Assembly (NCBI GenBank): GCA_039679375.1
Contig: JBDKVA010000211.1
Coordinates: forward strand, 1-54,679
Direction of reading: 5' to 3'
Length of the DNA stretch: 54,679 nucleotides
Source: JBDKVA01 sp039679375
GTDB taxonomy: Bacteria > Bacillota > Clostridia > Acetivibrionales > DTU013
In this document: positions 16,203 through 24,714 of the stretch, piece after piece
How positions within the stretch are numbered: position 1 is the stretch's first letter
Layout of the letters: each line of letters opens with the position of its first letter
Position numbers and translations under genes: made by a program
The notes under the pieces: model-generated
Told to the model about the DNA's origin: nothing
What the model saw: the letters and a program-made list of their open reading frames with translations, nothing else
Database searches by the model: none

Positions 16203-17186
16203 TTAATCCTCCCGAAGTCTGATCAGCATGTCATCTATAACAAGCTGATAGTTCGCATTCTGTTTTAATGCCCTGCGGGCAGCCTCCACGGCCGATATGC
16301 TGTCTATAACCCTTTGGCTGCAATACATCCGCGCATTATTACATATCATATCCTTTTTGTCCGAATTAATCAACATTTTTTCGTTTCCGGTCTCACACAT
16401 TACCAGCAGATCTCTGTAATAAAGAAGCATGACGTCCAGTATCAATTCCGTGCTGTCCCTGTTTTCCTCCAGGAATTCTGTAAATTCCAGTATTTCATCT
16501 ACCTTTCCTTTTGTTACTCCTGCCAGCAGGCTGAAAACCCGGTCCCTTAGCTGCGTAAATTCAACGGAACCCGCCAGTTCAAGCGCCATGCCGATATTGC
16601 CATCCGAATAGCCTGCCGCAAGCTCAATGATGTTGGAATCGCTGTTGCAGCTTTCAGCAACCGCCTGACAGACCTGCTCATGGGTATATTTCCTGAAATT
16701 GAGGCGCTGTGCTCTCGAACGGATCGTTTCAAGAAGCGATTCGTAGTTGGTGGTCAGAAGAATGACGACTACGTACGGCGGCGGTTCCTCGAAGGTTTTC
16801 AGAAGGCAGTTCTGCGCCTGGTCCGTCATTTTGACCGCATCTTCAATGATATAAACCTTGCGTCCGGAGTACATGGGTTTAATGGCAACATCGCTTTGTA
16901 TCTCCCTTATTAGGTCGACGCCAATGCTGGCATCTTCCGTATTGATCCTGTGGTAGTCCGGATTGGAACCGTTCCGGAAAAGCAAACAGGCCTTGCACTT
17001 TCCGCAGGCAGCTCCATCGTGAGTATCCTCGCACAGCAAAAGGCCGGCGAATATATGGGCAATCGTTTTTTTTCCTATTCCGGCCGGACCCGTGAATATA
17101 TATGCATGGCCTACCCTGCCTTCCGACAGTGCCCTTTTCAGGCTGCCCTTCACTTCATTCTGACCTATAACGCTGTTAAAATCCAT
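16203..17186 (-). CDS. holB: DNA polymerase III delta' subunit (clamp loader)
   Basis: Part of the clamp loader that places the beta clamp on DNA. The 327-residue AAA+ protein shows a Walker A-like FTGPAGIGKKTIAHIFA, a four-cysteine zinc module (CEDTHDGAACGKCKAC), KVYIIEDAVKMT in the Walker B place, and the SRC-like TIRSRAQRLNF. A Lys follows the Gly of the P-loop, so nucleotide binding cannot be excluded, as in other Firmicute forms. It lies between yaaR and yaaT, as in B. subtilis. Confidence 0.94.
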   Translation of the reverse strand: MDFNSVIGQNEVKGSLKRALSEGRVGHAYIFTGPAGIGKKTIAHIFAGLLLCEDTHDGAACGKCKACLLFRNGSNPDYHRINTEDASIGVDLIREIQSDVAIKPMYSGRKVYIIEDAVKMTDQAQNCLLKTFEEPPPYVVVILLTTNYESLLETIRSRAQRLNFRKYTHEQVCQAVAESCNSDSNIIELAAGYSDGNIGMALELAGSVEFTQLRDRVFSLLAGVTKGKVDEILEFTEFLEENRDSTELILDVMLLYYRDLLVMCETGNEKMLINSDKKDMICNNARMYCSQRVIDSISAVEAARRALKQNANYQLVIDDMLIRLRED

Positions 17187-17226
17187 TGCCGTATCCCCTT
17201 AAACCCGTAAACGTGCATTATATGAA

Positions 17227-17679
17227 CTACATAAGCAGATCAAGTATCAGTCCCCTGATATCGTCCAATCTTTTGAGAAGATTGATATTCTCCTTCTCTC
17301 CGTTCATTACATCCTGTGTAAGCAAATCCAATTCTTCATTTACATTTTTTATAATCGCGTAAACCTTGCGCCTGCCTCTTCGGTCAAGCAGATTTTGTTT
17401 GGAGAACTTTTTCGAATTTCCGAGAGCCAGATCAAGGAACTCGGCGATAAGCCTCCTGTACGTCCTCAGCTCTTTTACGTCGATCCTTTTTGCCAGCGTT
17501 TCTCCCTGGCTGACAATATCCTTTACAAGCTTCTCCAGATGCTGCTCGTAATTATTTTCTTCGGCCTTTGCAAGATGGCTGCGGAAATCCGCATTCCTGC
17601 CCGGCTTTACTTTCATATCGTCTTTTGCGGGCATGCCGGGGACGCCTGCATGATTGCTCAGCAGATCATTTACCTTCAT
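17227..17679 (-). CDS. yaaR: YaaR family protein (DUF327)
   Basis: A 150-residue mostly helical cytoplasmic protein of DUF327, function unknown. Conserved blocks are FRSHLAKAEENNYEQHLEKL, LVKDIVSQGETLAKRIDVKE, YRRLIAEFLDLALGNSKKF and RRGRRKVYAIIKNVNEELD. It is always linked with yaaQ, tmk and holB in spore-formers, which is the case here. Start ATG at 17679 follows a GAGGGGTG site. Confidence 0.92.
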   Translation of the reverse strand: MKVNDLLSNHAGVPGMPAKDDMKVKPGRNADFRSHLAKAEENNYEQHLEKLVKDIVSQGETLAKRIDVKELRTYRRLIAEFLDLALGNSKKFSKQNLLDRRGRRKVYAIIKNVNEELDLLTQDVMNGEKENINLLKRLDDIRGLILDLLM

Positions 17680-17733
17680 GCCGCACCCCTCTCTTCTTGG
17701 GCAATGAAAGCATTTCCATATTGCTTTAATAAA

Positions 17734-18063
17734 TTATGCCTTTTCAAAACGCTCAACATCCAGTACAAATATTGTCGCTCCGCCGACCACTACTTCTACA
17801 GGGTATGGTATGAACATTCCTCCCATACCGTTTGGTGTCATGGAAGAATTGATAACTTGTTTTCTGCTCTTTGATTTCTTCTTGATAATATCAATGACCG
17901 AATCCAGACTTGCTTCTTCAACACCTACCAGCAGCGTCGTATTTCCCGCCTTAAGAAAGCCGCCTGTAGAACAAAGCTTGGTCACGCTGAAACCATTTTT
18001 GTTCAACTCCTCCATTACCTTTGTGCCATCCTCATCATGAACAATCGCAAATACAAGTTTCAT
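17734..18063 (-). CDS. darA: Cyclic-di-AMP receptor, PII-like (DarA/YaaQ)
   Basis: A 109-residue trimeric PII-like protein that binds c-di-AMP. Family residues are visible: MKLVFAIVHDEDGTKVMEEL, VTKLCSTGGFLKAGNTTLL (phosphate and adenine binding), INSSMTPNGMGGMFIPYPVE and the final VVVGGATIFVLDVERFEK. The ATG at 18063 is seven bases after GGAGG; a TTG at 18069 is nearer to the site and less likely. The length equals B. subtilis DarA. It is between yaaR and tmk. Confidence 0.95.
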   Translation of the reverse strand: MKLVFAIVHDEDGTKVMEELNKNGFSVTKLCSTGGFLKAGNTTLLVGVEEASLDSVIDIIKKKSKSRKQVINSSMTPNGMGGMFIPYPVEVVVGGATIFVLDVERFEKA

Positions 18064-18081
18064 ATCCAAACCTCCTTTTAG

Positions 18082-18179
18082 ATGTTTTAGTGGAAATCCG
18101 CGCCAGAGGCGCTAAACATCCCACTTTTGAATGTTTTAGTGGAAATCCGCGCCAGAGGCGCTAAACATCCCACTTTTGA
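18082..18179. repeat. Tandem duplication of a 49-bp hairpin unit
   Basis: Two units (18082-18130 and 18131-18179) are the same: ATGTTTTAGTGGAAATCC, then GCGCC AGA GGCGC, then CTAAACATCCCACTTTTGA. Within each unit ATGTTTTAG/CTAAACAT and GCGCC/GGCGC form a bulged hairpin. They lie between tmk and yaaQ, next to the yaaQ ribosome site. Confidence 0.9.
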
Positions 18180-18212
18180 AATATTAGTATAAGATATTAA
18201 CGAAATACAAAT

Positions 18213-18851
18213 TTATACGGATTTTATGAATCCCAGGGCTGAGTCAAGCTGCCTTCTGACGTCTTTCCACACTTCTTCCTCCGGCCTTGCGGCATCAATG
18301 GTCTTGATCCTTTTCGGATACTTCATGGCAAGTACCTTGTATCCTTCATAGACCTTCCTGTGAAAATCCATCATTTCGTTTTCGATCCGGTCGCTTCCGG
18401 AAGATGCAAACCTTCTCTTCAAACCAATTTCCGGATCCAGGTCAAAAAAGAAGGTTATGTCGGGCGTCATGCCGTTTACAGCAATATATGTGATCTTCTC
18501 GAGAAGCTCATAACCGATGCCTCTGCCGAAGCCCTGATACGCGTAGAAAGAGTCCACATACCGGTCGCATATTACCGTGACGCTGTTCTCGATCGATGGT
18601 TTGATCACCTGCTCCACCAGCTGTGCGCGGGCAGCCGAATAGAGCAAAAGCTCCGCTGTGTTGGACATTTCGGTGTAATCCGGATTCAATATGATCGATC
18701 TGATGTTTTCGCTGATCCGGGTCCCGCCAGGTTCTCTCGTCATCAGCACTTCACAGCCGAGGGAAGACAGATGCGCCTTCATGTGTGCGATCTGCGTCGT
18801 CTTTCCACTTCCGTCCATACCTTCCACTGTGATAAAGAGCCCTCTTTTCAT
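18213..18851 (-). CDS. tmk: Thymidylate kinase
   Basis: Phosphorylates dTMP to dTDP. The 212-residue enzyme has the P-loop FITVEGMDGSGKTTQ, the DRX-type MTREPGGTRISENIR, ICDRYVDSFYAYQGFGRGIG and TFFFDLDPEIGLKR. The ATG at 18851 begins MKRGLFITVEG, the usual start; a TTG/GTG pair 6-9 bases upstream is possible. Between yaaO and the tandem repeat before yaaQ, in standard order. Confidence 0.95.
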   Translation of the reverse strand: MKRGLFITVEGMDGSGKTTQIAHMKAHLSSLGCEVLMTREPGGTRISENIRSIILNPDYTEMSNTAELLLYSAARAQLVEQVIKPSIENSVTVICDRYVDSFYAYQGFGRGIGYELLEKITYIAVNGMTPDITFFFDLDPEIGLKRRFASSGSDRIENEMMDFHRKVYEGYKVLAMKYPKRIKTIDAARPEEEVWKDVRRQLDSALGFIKSV

Positions 18852-18867
18852 ATCCACCAACTTTCCA

Positions 18868-18936
18868 GGTACAGAGACTAGATACCAGAAACTAGAGACC
18901 AGTAACCGATTTCCACCATTTAGTCTCTGTTCTCTT
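18868..18936. repeat. Degenerate CTAGAGACCAG repeat with inverted end
   Basis: ACAGAGACTA at the left faces TAGTCTCTGT at the right, while the inside repeats AGACTAGATACCAGAAACTAGAGACCAG in degenerate units. It lies between yaaO and tmk on the minus strand. Confidence 0.5.
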
Positions 18937-18948
18937 TTATCCCTGTTA

Positions 18949-20376
18949 CTATTTTACCACATTTACATACCCATTTTCATCTACTCCGTGAACAATTCCG
19001 CCGCAACGGATTATTTTCTGCAGCAGTCCGACTCTTTCCGGATTGAATCTTTCGCCGGGGCACACAAGCGCAATACCCGGCGGGTATGGGGAGACAATAT
19101 CGCGGCAGACCCTGCCGGATGCGTCATTCAACGGTATTTTCTCATACTGTGCATTTAGAATTTCATATGGTTCCATGACGTCAGCCGGCAGACTCAATCC
19201 CGCAAATGAAGGAATCGCAGCGGTCTTTCCCCGTCCGCCGTATTTTTCCAGACCGGCGATTGCCGAAAACAGCCGCGCGATGCTCTCCGGTTCATCCGCT
19301 ATGGTACTGATGCACACGATGTTCTTTACGTCCGACATCTCCACCTGAATATTATTTTGTTCTCTCAGCAGCTTCTCCGCAGTGTAGCCGGAAATGCCCA
19401 TAGCTGCCGTGTTCACTGTGATCCGTGTGGTATCATGTTCAAAATCGGGCAGATCGGCTTTGCACAGGATTTTGATACCCTTTGAAGCCATCCCGCCGCT
19501 GCAGGCTTCAATTGCATCAAGCAGGCCGTCCAACAGGCTTTTGCCGTATTTTTGCATGACTGCTCTTGCAATATCCAGATAAGCCATAATGATGTACGAT
19601 GGGCTCGTTGTCTGGAATATGTCCAGGAAATATTGGAGCCTTTGTAAATCGGCCTTTTCGGACCCCACATGCAGGATTGCGCCTTGAGTAAAAGCCGGCA
19701 GTGTCTTGTGGGCGCTCTGGACACAAATATCGGCGCCCGATTCCAGCGAGCCTGCCGGAAGCCTCTTATTAAAATAAAGATGCGAGCCATGAGCTTCGTC
19801 TACTGCCAGCAGCTTTCCGTGTGCATGAACCAGTTTTGCGATCGCAGTGACGTCGCTGCAGACTCCGTAGTAATTTGGCCTGGTCAAAAGGACTCCCGCA
19901 GCATCGGGAGCATCATCAAGAGCCTTTTCCACGGCGGAGACGGCAACCCCGGTATTAATGCCAAATTCTGCAGTATATTCGGGCAAAATATAATGCGGCC
20001 GTACTCCGGCAAGCAACATCCCGTTTATAACGGAACTGTGGCAATCCCTGCCTACAATGAGGCTTTGCCCCGGCCTGCACATTGCCGCGATGGCAGCGTG
20101 GAGACCTACCGTACTTCCATTTACAAGAAAAAAGCTCTTCCTGGCCCCAAAAGCCGCAGCTGCTAGCTCCTGCGCCTCTTTTACGGCGCCGGCCGGCGCA
20201 TGCAGGTTATCCATGCCGGGTATTTCAGTCAAGTCGAGTTTTTCTATTTCACCTAAAAATTCTTCAGGAATCCCCTTCCCCAATTTATGTCCAGGCATAT
20301 GAAACGGAAGCGGGGCAGTGTCTGTATATGCTTTTATCGCGCTGTAGACAGGTGTGTTCCAGTTTTTATATAACAT
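18949..20376 (-). CDS. yaaO: Orn/Lys/Arg decarboxylase family protein (YaaO-like)
   Basis: A 475-residue PLP enzyme of the short Firmicute group III decarboxylases (arginine or lysine decarboxylase; substrate not deducible). Features: N-terminal PLPFHMPGHKLGKG, NGSTVGLHAAIAAM, VDEAHGSHLYF, the PLP lysine in QSAHKTLPAFTQG, and the C-terminal domain with YPPGIALVCPGE. Its ATG overlaps the end of coaX by 11 bases, so they are translationally linked. In a genome that also has the cyanophycin pathway, arginine decarboxylation is a sensible guess, but only a guess. Confidence 0.9.
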   Translation of the reverse strand: MLYKNWNTPVYSAIKAYTDTAPLPFHMPGHKLGKGIPEEFLGEIEKLDLTEIPGMDNLHAPAGAVKEAQELAAAAFGARKSFFLVNGSTVGLHAAIAAMCRPGQSLIVGRDCHSSVINGMLLAGVRPHYILPEYTAEFGINTGVAVSAVEKALDDAPDAAGVLLTRPNYYGVCSDVTAIAKLVHAHGKLLAVDEAHGSHLYFNKRLPAGSLESGADICVQSAHKTLPAFTQGAILHVGSEKADLQRLQYFLDIFQTTSPSYIIMAYLDIARAVMQKYGKSLLDGLLDAIEACSGGMASKGIKILCKADLPDFEHDTTRITVNTAAMGISGYTAEKLLREQNNIQVEMSDVKNIVCISTIADEPESIARLFSAIAGLEKYGGRGKTAAIPSFAGLSLPADVMEPYEILNAQYEKIPLNDASGRVCRDIVSPYPPGIALVCPGERFNPERVGLLQKIIRCGGIVHGVDENGYVNVVK

Positions 20377-21151
20377 CGTTCTTATTCTTTTCGTATATGA
20401 TTCTCAAGCCTTCAAGCGTAAGGCGGCCATTCACTTCGTTGATCGTCTCGGCATCAGATGCGATGAATTTGGCAAGTCCGCCTGTGGCAATGACTTTTAT
20501 GTTATCTTCCTTCATTTCCTGTTTGATCCGGTTGATCAGATAATTGACCTGCCCAACATAGCCATGGAATACGCCCGATTGCATGCCGACCGATGTATTT
20601 CGGCCTATTACGGCTTCATGCTTAGTCAGATCGATCCTCGGCAGCTTGGCTGTCCTCTGATACAATGCCTCGGCAGATATTTTAATGCCGGGGCAAATGG
20701 CGCCTCCAAGGAATTCTCCCTTTGATGAGATCGCATTGAATGTGGTGGCTGTGCCAAAATCTACGACAATGACCGGTCCTCCGTATATTTCGTATGCGGC
20801 TACCGCACTGGCGATCCTGTCCGCCCCCAGTTCGCGCGGGTTTTCATACTTGATGTTGATGCCCGTCTTGATGCCGGGTCCTATGATGATCGGTTCCTTT
20901 TTAATATACTTACTTATCGCGTGCTCAATCGAATACATGATGGGCGGTACGACAGATGCAACGATCACTGCCTCCACCTGGGCAACGTCCAATTTCTCAT
21001 TATTGAAAAAGCTCATTATAAACATGCCGAACTCATCGGATGTCCATTCCCGGTTCGTCCCGAGCTTCCAGTGAGCAAGCATTTTTTTGTCTTCATATAC
21101 GCCGAGTCTTATATTTGTATTTCCTACATTAACTGCAAGCAGCACTTCCAA
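20366..21151 (-). CDS. coaX: Type III pantothenate kinase, with Asn in place of the first motif Asp
   Basis: First step of CoA synthesis. The 261-residue ASKHA-fold protein has the phosphate loop NVGNTNIRLG (residues 8-17), ELGADRIASAVAAYE with the catalytic Asp, VIVVDFGTATTFNAIS, and FLGGAICPGIKIS. In the family the first block is DxGNT; here codon 8 is AAT, so the Asp is Asn. All other motifs are intact. It is upstream of yaaO and just downstream of the Gln/Asn-rich gene. Probably functional, but this residue deserves a check. Confidence 0.93.
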   Translation of the reverse strand: MEVLLAVNVGNTNIRLGVYEDKKMLAHWKLGTNREWTSDEFGMFIMSFFNNEKLDVAQVEAVIVASVVPPIMYSIEHAISKYIKKEPIIIGPGIKTGINIKYENPRELGADRIASAVAAYEIYGGPVIVVDFGTATTFNAISSKGEFLGGAICPGIKISAEALYQRTAKLPRIDLTKHEAVIGRNTSVGMQSGVFHGYVGQVNYLINRIKQEMKEDNIKVIATGGLAKFIASDAETINEVNGRLTLEGLRIIYEKNKNDVI

Positions 21152-21187
21152 ACCTCCATATTTGGCCTTTTATCAATGTAAGCCGGT

Positions 21188-21763
21188 TTATAGTTTCAGG
21201 CTTTTGATGTCCTTTATTTCAAGCTCAATTTCCTTTTCCAGCCGGACGATGTCTTCCTTTATGTCGTCAATGGATTCTTCCGGCTTATTCCGCAAGTTCG
21301 GGCTGTATCTTCCGCTGGTAGGCGAAGGATGCTGTCTTGGTTGAGAATCCCTCTCCGTGTCTTTGTTCCTGTCGCGATAATAGCCTTTCCCCTGGCCTGC
21401 TTCCCTCGGATTATTTTCATGATGATTTGTCAGGTTTCTCGGATTTGGTGCACCGCTCCTGAGCTGAGTCGGATTATGGCTCTGACTGGTATTCTGCACG
21501 GCTTGTACCGGATGATTCTGATTGACCGGCTGGCCCTCCCTGCTTCCTGAAGCCTGTTCTGCCGCAGCGGGGACGGCAACAGGAGCGCTGTTCTTCTGAT
21601 GAAACTGATTCTGCCCCCGCTGGTTTTGATGGTAGCCTTGGCTGTTCACCCGGTTACGCTGCTGCTGTTCCGGTTTTCTATGCTCCACCCTCTGCTGAGC
21701 ATTCTGAATTTTTTCCGCTCCCTGCCTGCTGTCATCCTGAATCTCATCCTGCTTTTTAACCAT
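21188..21763 (-). CDS. Gln/Asn/Arg-rich low-complexity protein of unknown function
   Basis: A 191-residue product with no membrane segment. Residues 10-150 are dominated by Gln, Asn, Arg, Pro and Ser (HRKPEQQQRNRVNSQGYHQN region) and are probably disordered. The last 35 residues are acidic and coiled-coil-like (IDDIKEDIVRLEKEIELEIK). The ATG at 21763 has GGAGG seven bases upstream. It lies 36 bases before coaX in the same direction. No family was recognised; the shape (disordered arm plus short helix) is like an RNA- or partner-binding adaptor. Confidence 0.75.
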   Translation of the reverse strand: MVKKQDEIQDDSRQGAEKIQNAQQRVEHRKPEQQQRNRVNSQGYHQNQRGQNQFHQKNSAPVAVPAAAEQASGSREGQPVNQNHPVQAVQNTSQSHNPTQLRSGAPNPRNLTNHHENNPREAGQGKGYYRDRNKDTERDSQPRQHPSPTSGRYSPNLRNKPEESIDDIKEDIVRLEKEIELEIKDIKSLKL

Positions 21764-21830
21764 CTTATACCTCCGTATTAGCAAATACAGCTTAATTGAT
21801 CGCACCTCTGGTACATTGTTTGTTTTCTGT

Positions 21831-21924
21831 ATTGAATGAACTGATTTTCTTGACGAATGTCTTTGCAAACAGCAGTGATTCTATGATGTTTACGAAGACA
21901 GGTGTTTAGAAAATTTCATTCAAT
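21831..21924. repeat. Family II element, copy 2 (94 bp)
   Basis: Starts ATTGAATGAACTGATTTTCT and ends AAATTTCATTCAAT, nearly identical inside to the copies at 15078 and 34739. It separates the amidohydrolase gene from the Gln/Asn-rich gene. Confidence 0.9.
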
Positions 21925-21946
21925 AATATATTCTATTTTAAAAGTA

Positions 21947-22741
21947 TCAACAAGTCAACCCCAGCAGTCTTGCGGCATTTCCACCCAGAATCGCCTCTTT
22001 GACATCAGCCGGCAGCCTCATGCTCTGCAGCCTTACGACATCTTCCGACTGGTCGCGCCAGGGAGAATCCGTACCAAACAGAAGCCTGTCATACCCATGC
22101 TTCAAGGTGATCCTCAGTAACTGCTCCTTATCCATCTTGTGCAGACTGAACGAGGTATCGAAATACAGCTGCTCCCCGGCAAGCATGCTCTCAACCTCAT
22201 CCCAGTACTGAAAGCCGCCCATATGAGCTGCTACAATTTTTGCACCGGGGAATGCCTTTACCACGCGTCTCAACCTGTCAGGCGGGCAGTGGTACGGCGC
22301 CGGAAGGCCTATGTCCACGCCGGCATGGAATATGATTATTAAGCCCAGATCGGCAGCCTTTTCATAAATAGGGAACAACTTTTGATCATCCACAAAGAAT
22401 TTCTGATAATCCGGATGGAACTTGATCCCTTTCATTCCGGCCTCACTGATACAGACCAGTTCATCCTCCCAATCCACAGAATCGGGATGTATGCTGCCGA
22501 AAACAATCAAATTTTCATCCTGTATCGACGATGCCCACTGAGTTATCTTACGCGACTGCTGTGGTTTTGTTGCAATGCTCAGCAGTACGGATTTATCTAT
22601 TCCTGCTTTTTTCATGGAGCTTCTGATCCCCGCCACCGTACCGTCCGACCTCGGCGGCAGCCCCGTTGCTTCGGAAAGCGATGAGATCGCACGCTCCGCG
22701 ATCTCTTCAGCAAAACAATGTACATGAAAATCAATTATCAT
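21947..22741 (-). CDS. Amidohydrolase family 2 (TIM-barrel metal hydrolase)
   Basis: The 264-residue protein belongs to the ACMSD/amidohydrolase-2 group of metal-dependent hydrolases and decarboxylases. Metal ligands are in place: IDFHVHCF at residues 3-10, GIKFHPDYQKF, IIFHAGVDIG, IVAAHMGG and LLFGTDSPWRDQ. The substrate cannot be told from the sequence. It starts 33 bases after the birA stop, so co-transcription with birA is likely, but no functional link is evident. Confidence 0.9.
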   Translation of the reverse strand: MIIDFHVHCFAEEIAERAISSLSEATGLPPRSDGTVAGIRSSMKKAGIDKSVLLSIATKPQQSRKITQWASSIQDENLIVFGSIHPDSVDWEDELVCISEAGMKGIKFHPDYQKFFVDDQKLFPIYEKAADLGLIIIFHAGVDIGLPAPYHCPPDRLRRVVKAFPGAKIVAAHMGGFQYWDEVESMLAGEQLYFDTSFSLHKMDKEQLLRITLKHGYDRLLFGTDSPWRDQSEDVVRLQSMRLPADVKEAILGGNAARLLGLTC

Positions 22742-22773
22742 GCTGTTTAACCCACCATTCTACCATATGTATT

Positions 22774-23877
22774 TTACCTGTATCCGTAAATTCCATTAAC
22801 CGAGACTTCACCGGACAGCAGGTCGCGCCTCACTCCGTCACTGCAGTCAACAGAGAGCCTTCCATCTGCAGTGATGTCAACTGCCGTTCCCGTATATTCG
22901 GTATCCTTGAGCCGGAAGCCGACCTTCCTTCCGAGGGTAACCGAATATTTCCTCCACATGTCCAGTATTTTTGCATTGTCGCCAGACAGTACAATTTGTA
23001 TTACTGAGTCCAATTCGCGCAATAATGAACGCACGACGGACAGTTTGCTGAAATAAAGGCCGGCATCTCTTCCTGCGTTAATTGTTCCGCTTCCTGACGC
23101 ATTACCCCCGCCAAAGTCTGATTGATTGCCCGTATCACAGTTCGCCGCGCTGTTTTCAATATATGCCTTCTGCTCAGCGATGGCCATTTTCAGCGATATC
23201 GCCCTGTTCCTGAGCTCCTCGGGGAAGTCACCCGCTTCCTGGGAATAATTTGTCCCGATACCGAGTATGATGTAATTCACCCGATCCGCCTCGGAATTCA
23301 TTTCAGTAAGTATGCCGCACAATTTCCTGCCATCGATGATAACATCGTTCGGCCATTTGATCCCCGCCTTCAGGCCGGTCGCCCCGCGGATGGCATTGAC
23401 CAGCGCAACAGCGGCAGCGAGCGTGAAAATCTGTGTCTCCGACGGGGCCATTTGCGGCCTCAGTACAATTGAGACATATATGCCACTATCGTCAGGAGAT
23501 GCCCAGCTTCTGCCCAACCGGCCTTTTCCTGCAGTCTGCCGGCCTGCTATGATGGTCATGCCATCGACGCATCCCTCATCCGCCAGTTTGCGTGCATAAT
23601 TATTGGTGGAATCCACTGCATCAAGGTAAAGTACTTCACGGCCTGCAACAGACGTATTAAGACCGCTGGCAACTTCGTAGGCATTGAGCCGGTCCTCGGA
23701 AGCCAGCAGTCTGTAGCCCTTTCTAGGTACAGCCTCAATGGAGTAGCCTTCCCGTCTCAATTCTTCAATGTATTTCCACACCGCAGATCTTGAGACATGA
23801 AAGCGCCTGCCAAGCTCCCCTCCGGAAACATACCCCGATGCCGCTTCCTTCATCAATTGTACGATTGCATATTTCAT
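22774..23877 (-). CDS. birA: Biotin-protein ligase and biotin repressor
   Basis: Attaches biotin to carboxylase subunits and represses biotin genes. The 367-residue protein has an N-terminal winged helix (YVSGGELGRRFHVSRSAVWK), the ligase core with DSTNNYARKLADEG, AGRQTAGKGRLGRSW, KWPNDVIIDGRKLCGIL and ILGIGTNYSQE, and a C-terminal SH3-like domain (YTGTAVDITADGRLSVDC). An insertion of about 30 Gly/Asn/Ser-rich residues (near SDFGGGNASGSGTINAG) makes it longer than the usual 320-330. The ATG at 23877 has AAGGAG six bases upstream. Confidence 0.95.
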   Translation of the reverse strand: MKYAIVQLMKEAASGYVSGGELGRRFHVSRSAVWKYIEELRREGYSIEAVPRKGYRLLASEDRLNAYEVASGLNTSVAGREVLYLDAVDSTNNYARKLADEGCVDGMTIIAGRQTAGKGRLGRSWASPDDSGIYVSIVLRPQMAPSETQIFTLAAAVALVNAIRGATGLKAGIKWPNDVIIDGRKLCGILTEMNSEADRVNYIILGIGTNYSQEAGDFPEELRNRAISLKMAIAEQKAYIENSAANCDTGNQSDFGGGNASGSGTINAGRDAGLYFSKLSVVRSLLRELDSVIQIVLSGDNAKILDMWRKYSVTLGRKVGFRLKDTEYTGTAVDITADGRLSVDCSDGVRRDLLSGEVSVNGIYGYR

Positions 23878-23897
23878 ATCCGGCTCCTTAATTAATT

Positions 23898-24007
23898 GGG
23901 GACATTCGTCAGGCCTCAAAGCCCTGCTCCCTGCTGAGGTGTGTCCCCTTACCATCGGGGACATTCCTCAGACCCCAAAGACTTGCTCCCTGCTGAGGTG
24001 TGTCCCC
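23898..24007. repeat. Two tandem GGGGACA...TGTCCCC hairpins
   Basis: Two 51-bp units at 23898-23948 and 23957-24007 each have an outer stem GGGGACA/TGTCCCC and an inner stem CTCAG/CTGAG. They are separated by TTACCATC. The units differ by a few substitutions. They fill the gap between the unknown gene (stop 24013) and birA (start 23877). Confidence 0.85.
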
Positions 24008-24012
24008 TTACC

Positions 24013-24639
24013 TTAATACTTCTCCATATCCGGGATCCTCAGCGTATATACGCGGCCATCCCTGCTATCCCTGAAAACAGCCAGCCCGCTTGCATTATCC
24101 TCAACACAGGTCGCCTTACCCTCAACGTAAAGCCTTCTGAAAAAATGATACAGTAATGTATCGTTAAAATCATCATGAGCCTCTTTGAAGCCCTCAAGAA
24201 TATTACCGAAATATAGCTCCTGCGAATTATTGTACAGGATCGGGGTATCCAGCCCCTTCCCCGCCACACTGATCTGCTCGCCGATAATCGTGCTTGTAAT
24301 CAGGCATTCGGGAAGCCGGTAATCGCCAAAAGCATACTGCCCGATGGGCACAATCGAGAGCCGGTACATATCCATTACCTCGGGATATGACAGTCCGGCC
24401 TTATAGAGTAAGCTATCGGCTACAAAGCAGTATTTGGGCTGCACCTCAAGCTTCAGGCAGCTGTAGGCAGGCAATGTGTACTTTTCATGATCATCTCTTG
24501 GGTTTAATAAGGCAGTGATGCATTTTTTCTTCTCACCCTCGATTTCAATCTCCCGGCTATACCATTCAGACAGCTTAACGCCGCACTCCACCGCATTTTC
24601 CGCCGACTTGGCAGGTATATAATAGTAGACCTCAACCAT
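24013..24639 (-). CDS. Conserved-looking protein of unknown function
   Basis: A 208-residue soluble protein without signal or membrane segment; no family was recognised. The ATG at 24639 (MVEVYYYIPAKSAENAVECG) is seven bases after GGAGGT. The sequence has a well-formed alternating alpha/beta character (LKLEVQPKYCFVADSLLY, GDYRLPECLITSTIIGEQIS). It lies between the alcohol dehydrogenase and birA with small gaps, in the same direction. The many Tyr and Cys and the compact length suggest an enzyme or ligand-binding domain, but nothing more can be said. Confidence 0.75.
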   Translation of the reverse strand: MVEVYYYIPAKSAENAVECGVKLSEWYSREIEIEGEKKKCITALLNPRDDHEKYTLPAYSCLKLEVQPKYCFVADSLLYKAGLSYPEVMDMYRLSIVPIGQYAFGDYRLPECLITSTIIGEQISVAGKGLDTPILYNNSQELYFGNILEGFKEAHDDFNDTLLYHFFRRLYVEGKATCVEDNASGLAVFRDSRDGRVYTLRIPDMEKY

Positions 24640-24714
24640 TTTCCCACCTCCAGCATACCTCATATCATATAAGGATACGGAACCAGTTTTTTTCAAGCAT
24701 CCAGCAATTTAAAC

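Noticed and set aside
24013..24015. Long open frames antisense to housekeeping genes (for example opposite cphA, holB and yaaO)
   Set aside because: They lack ribosome sites and recognisable domains, and lie wholly opposite well-supported genes; treated as shadows.
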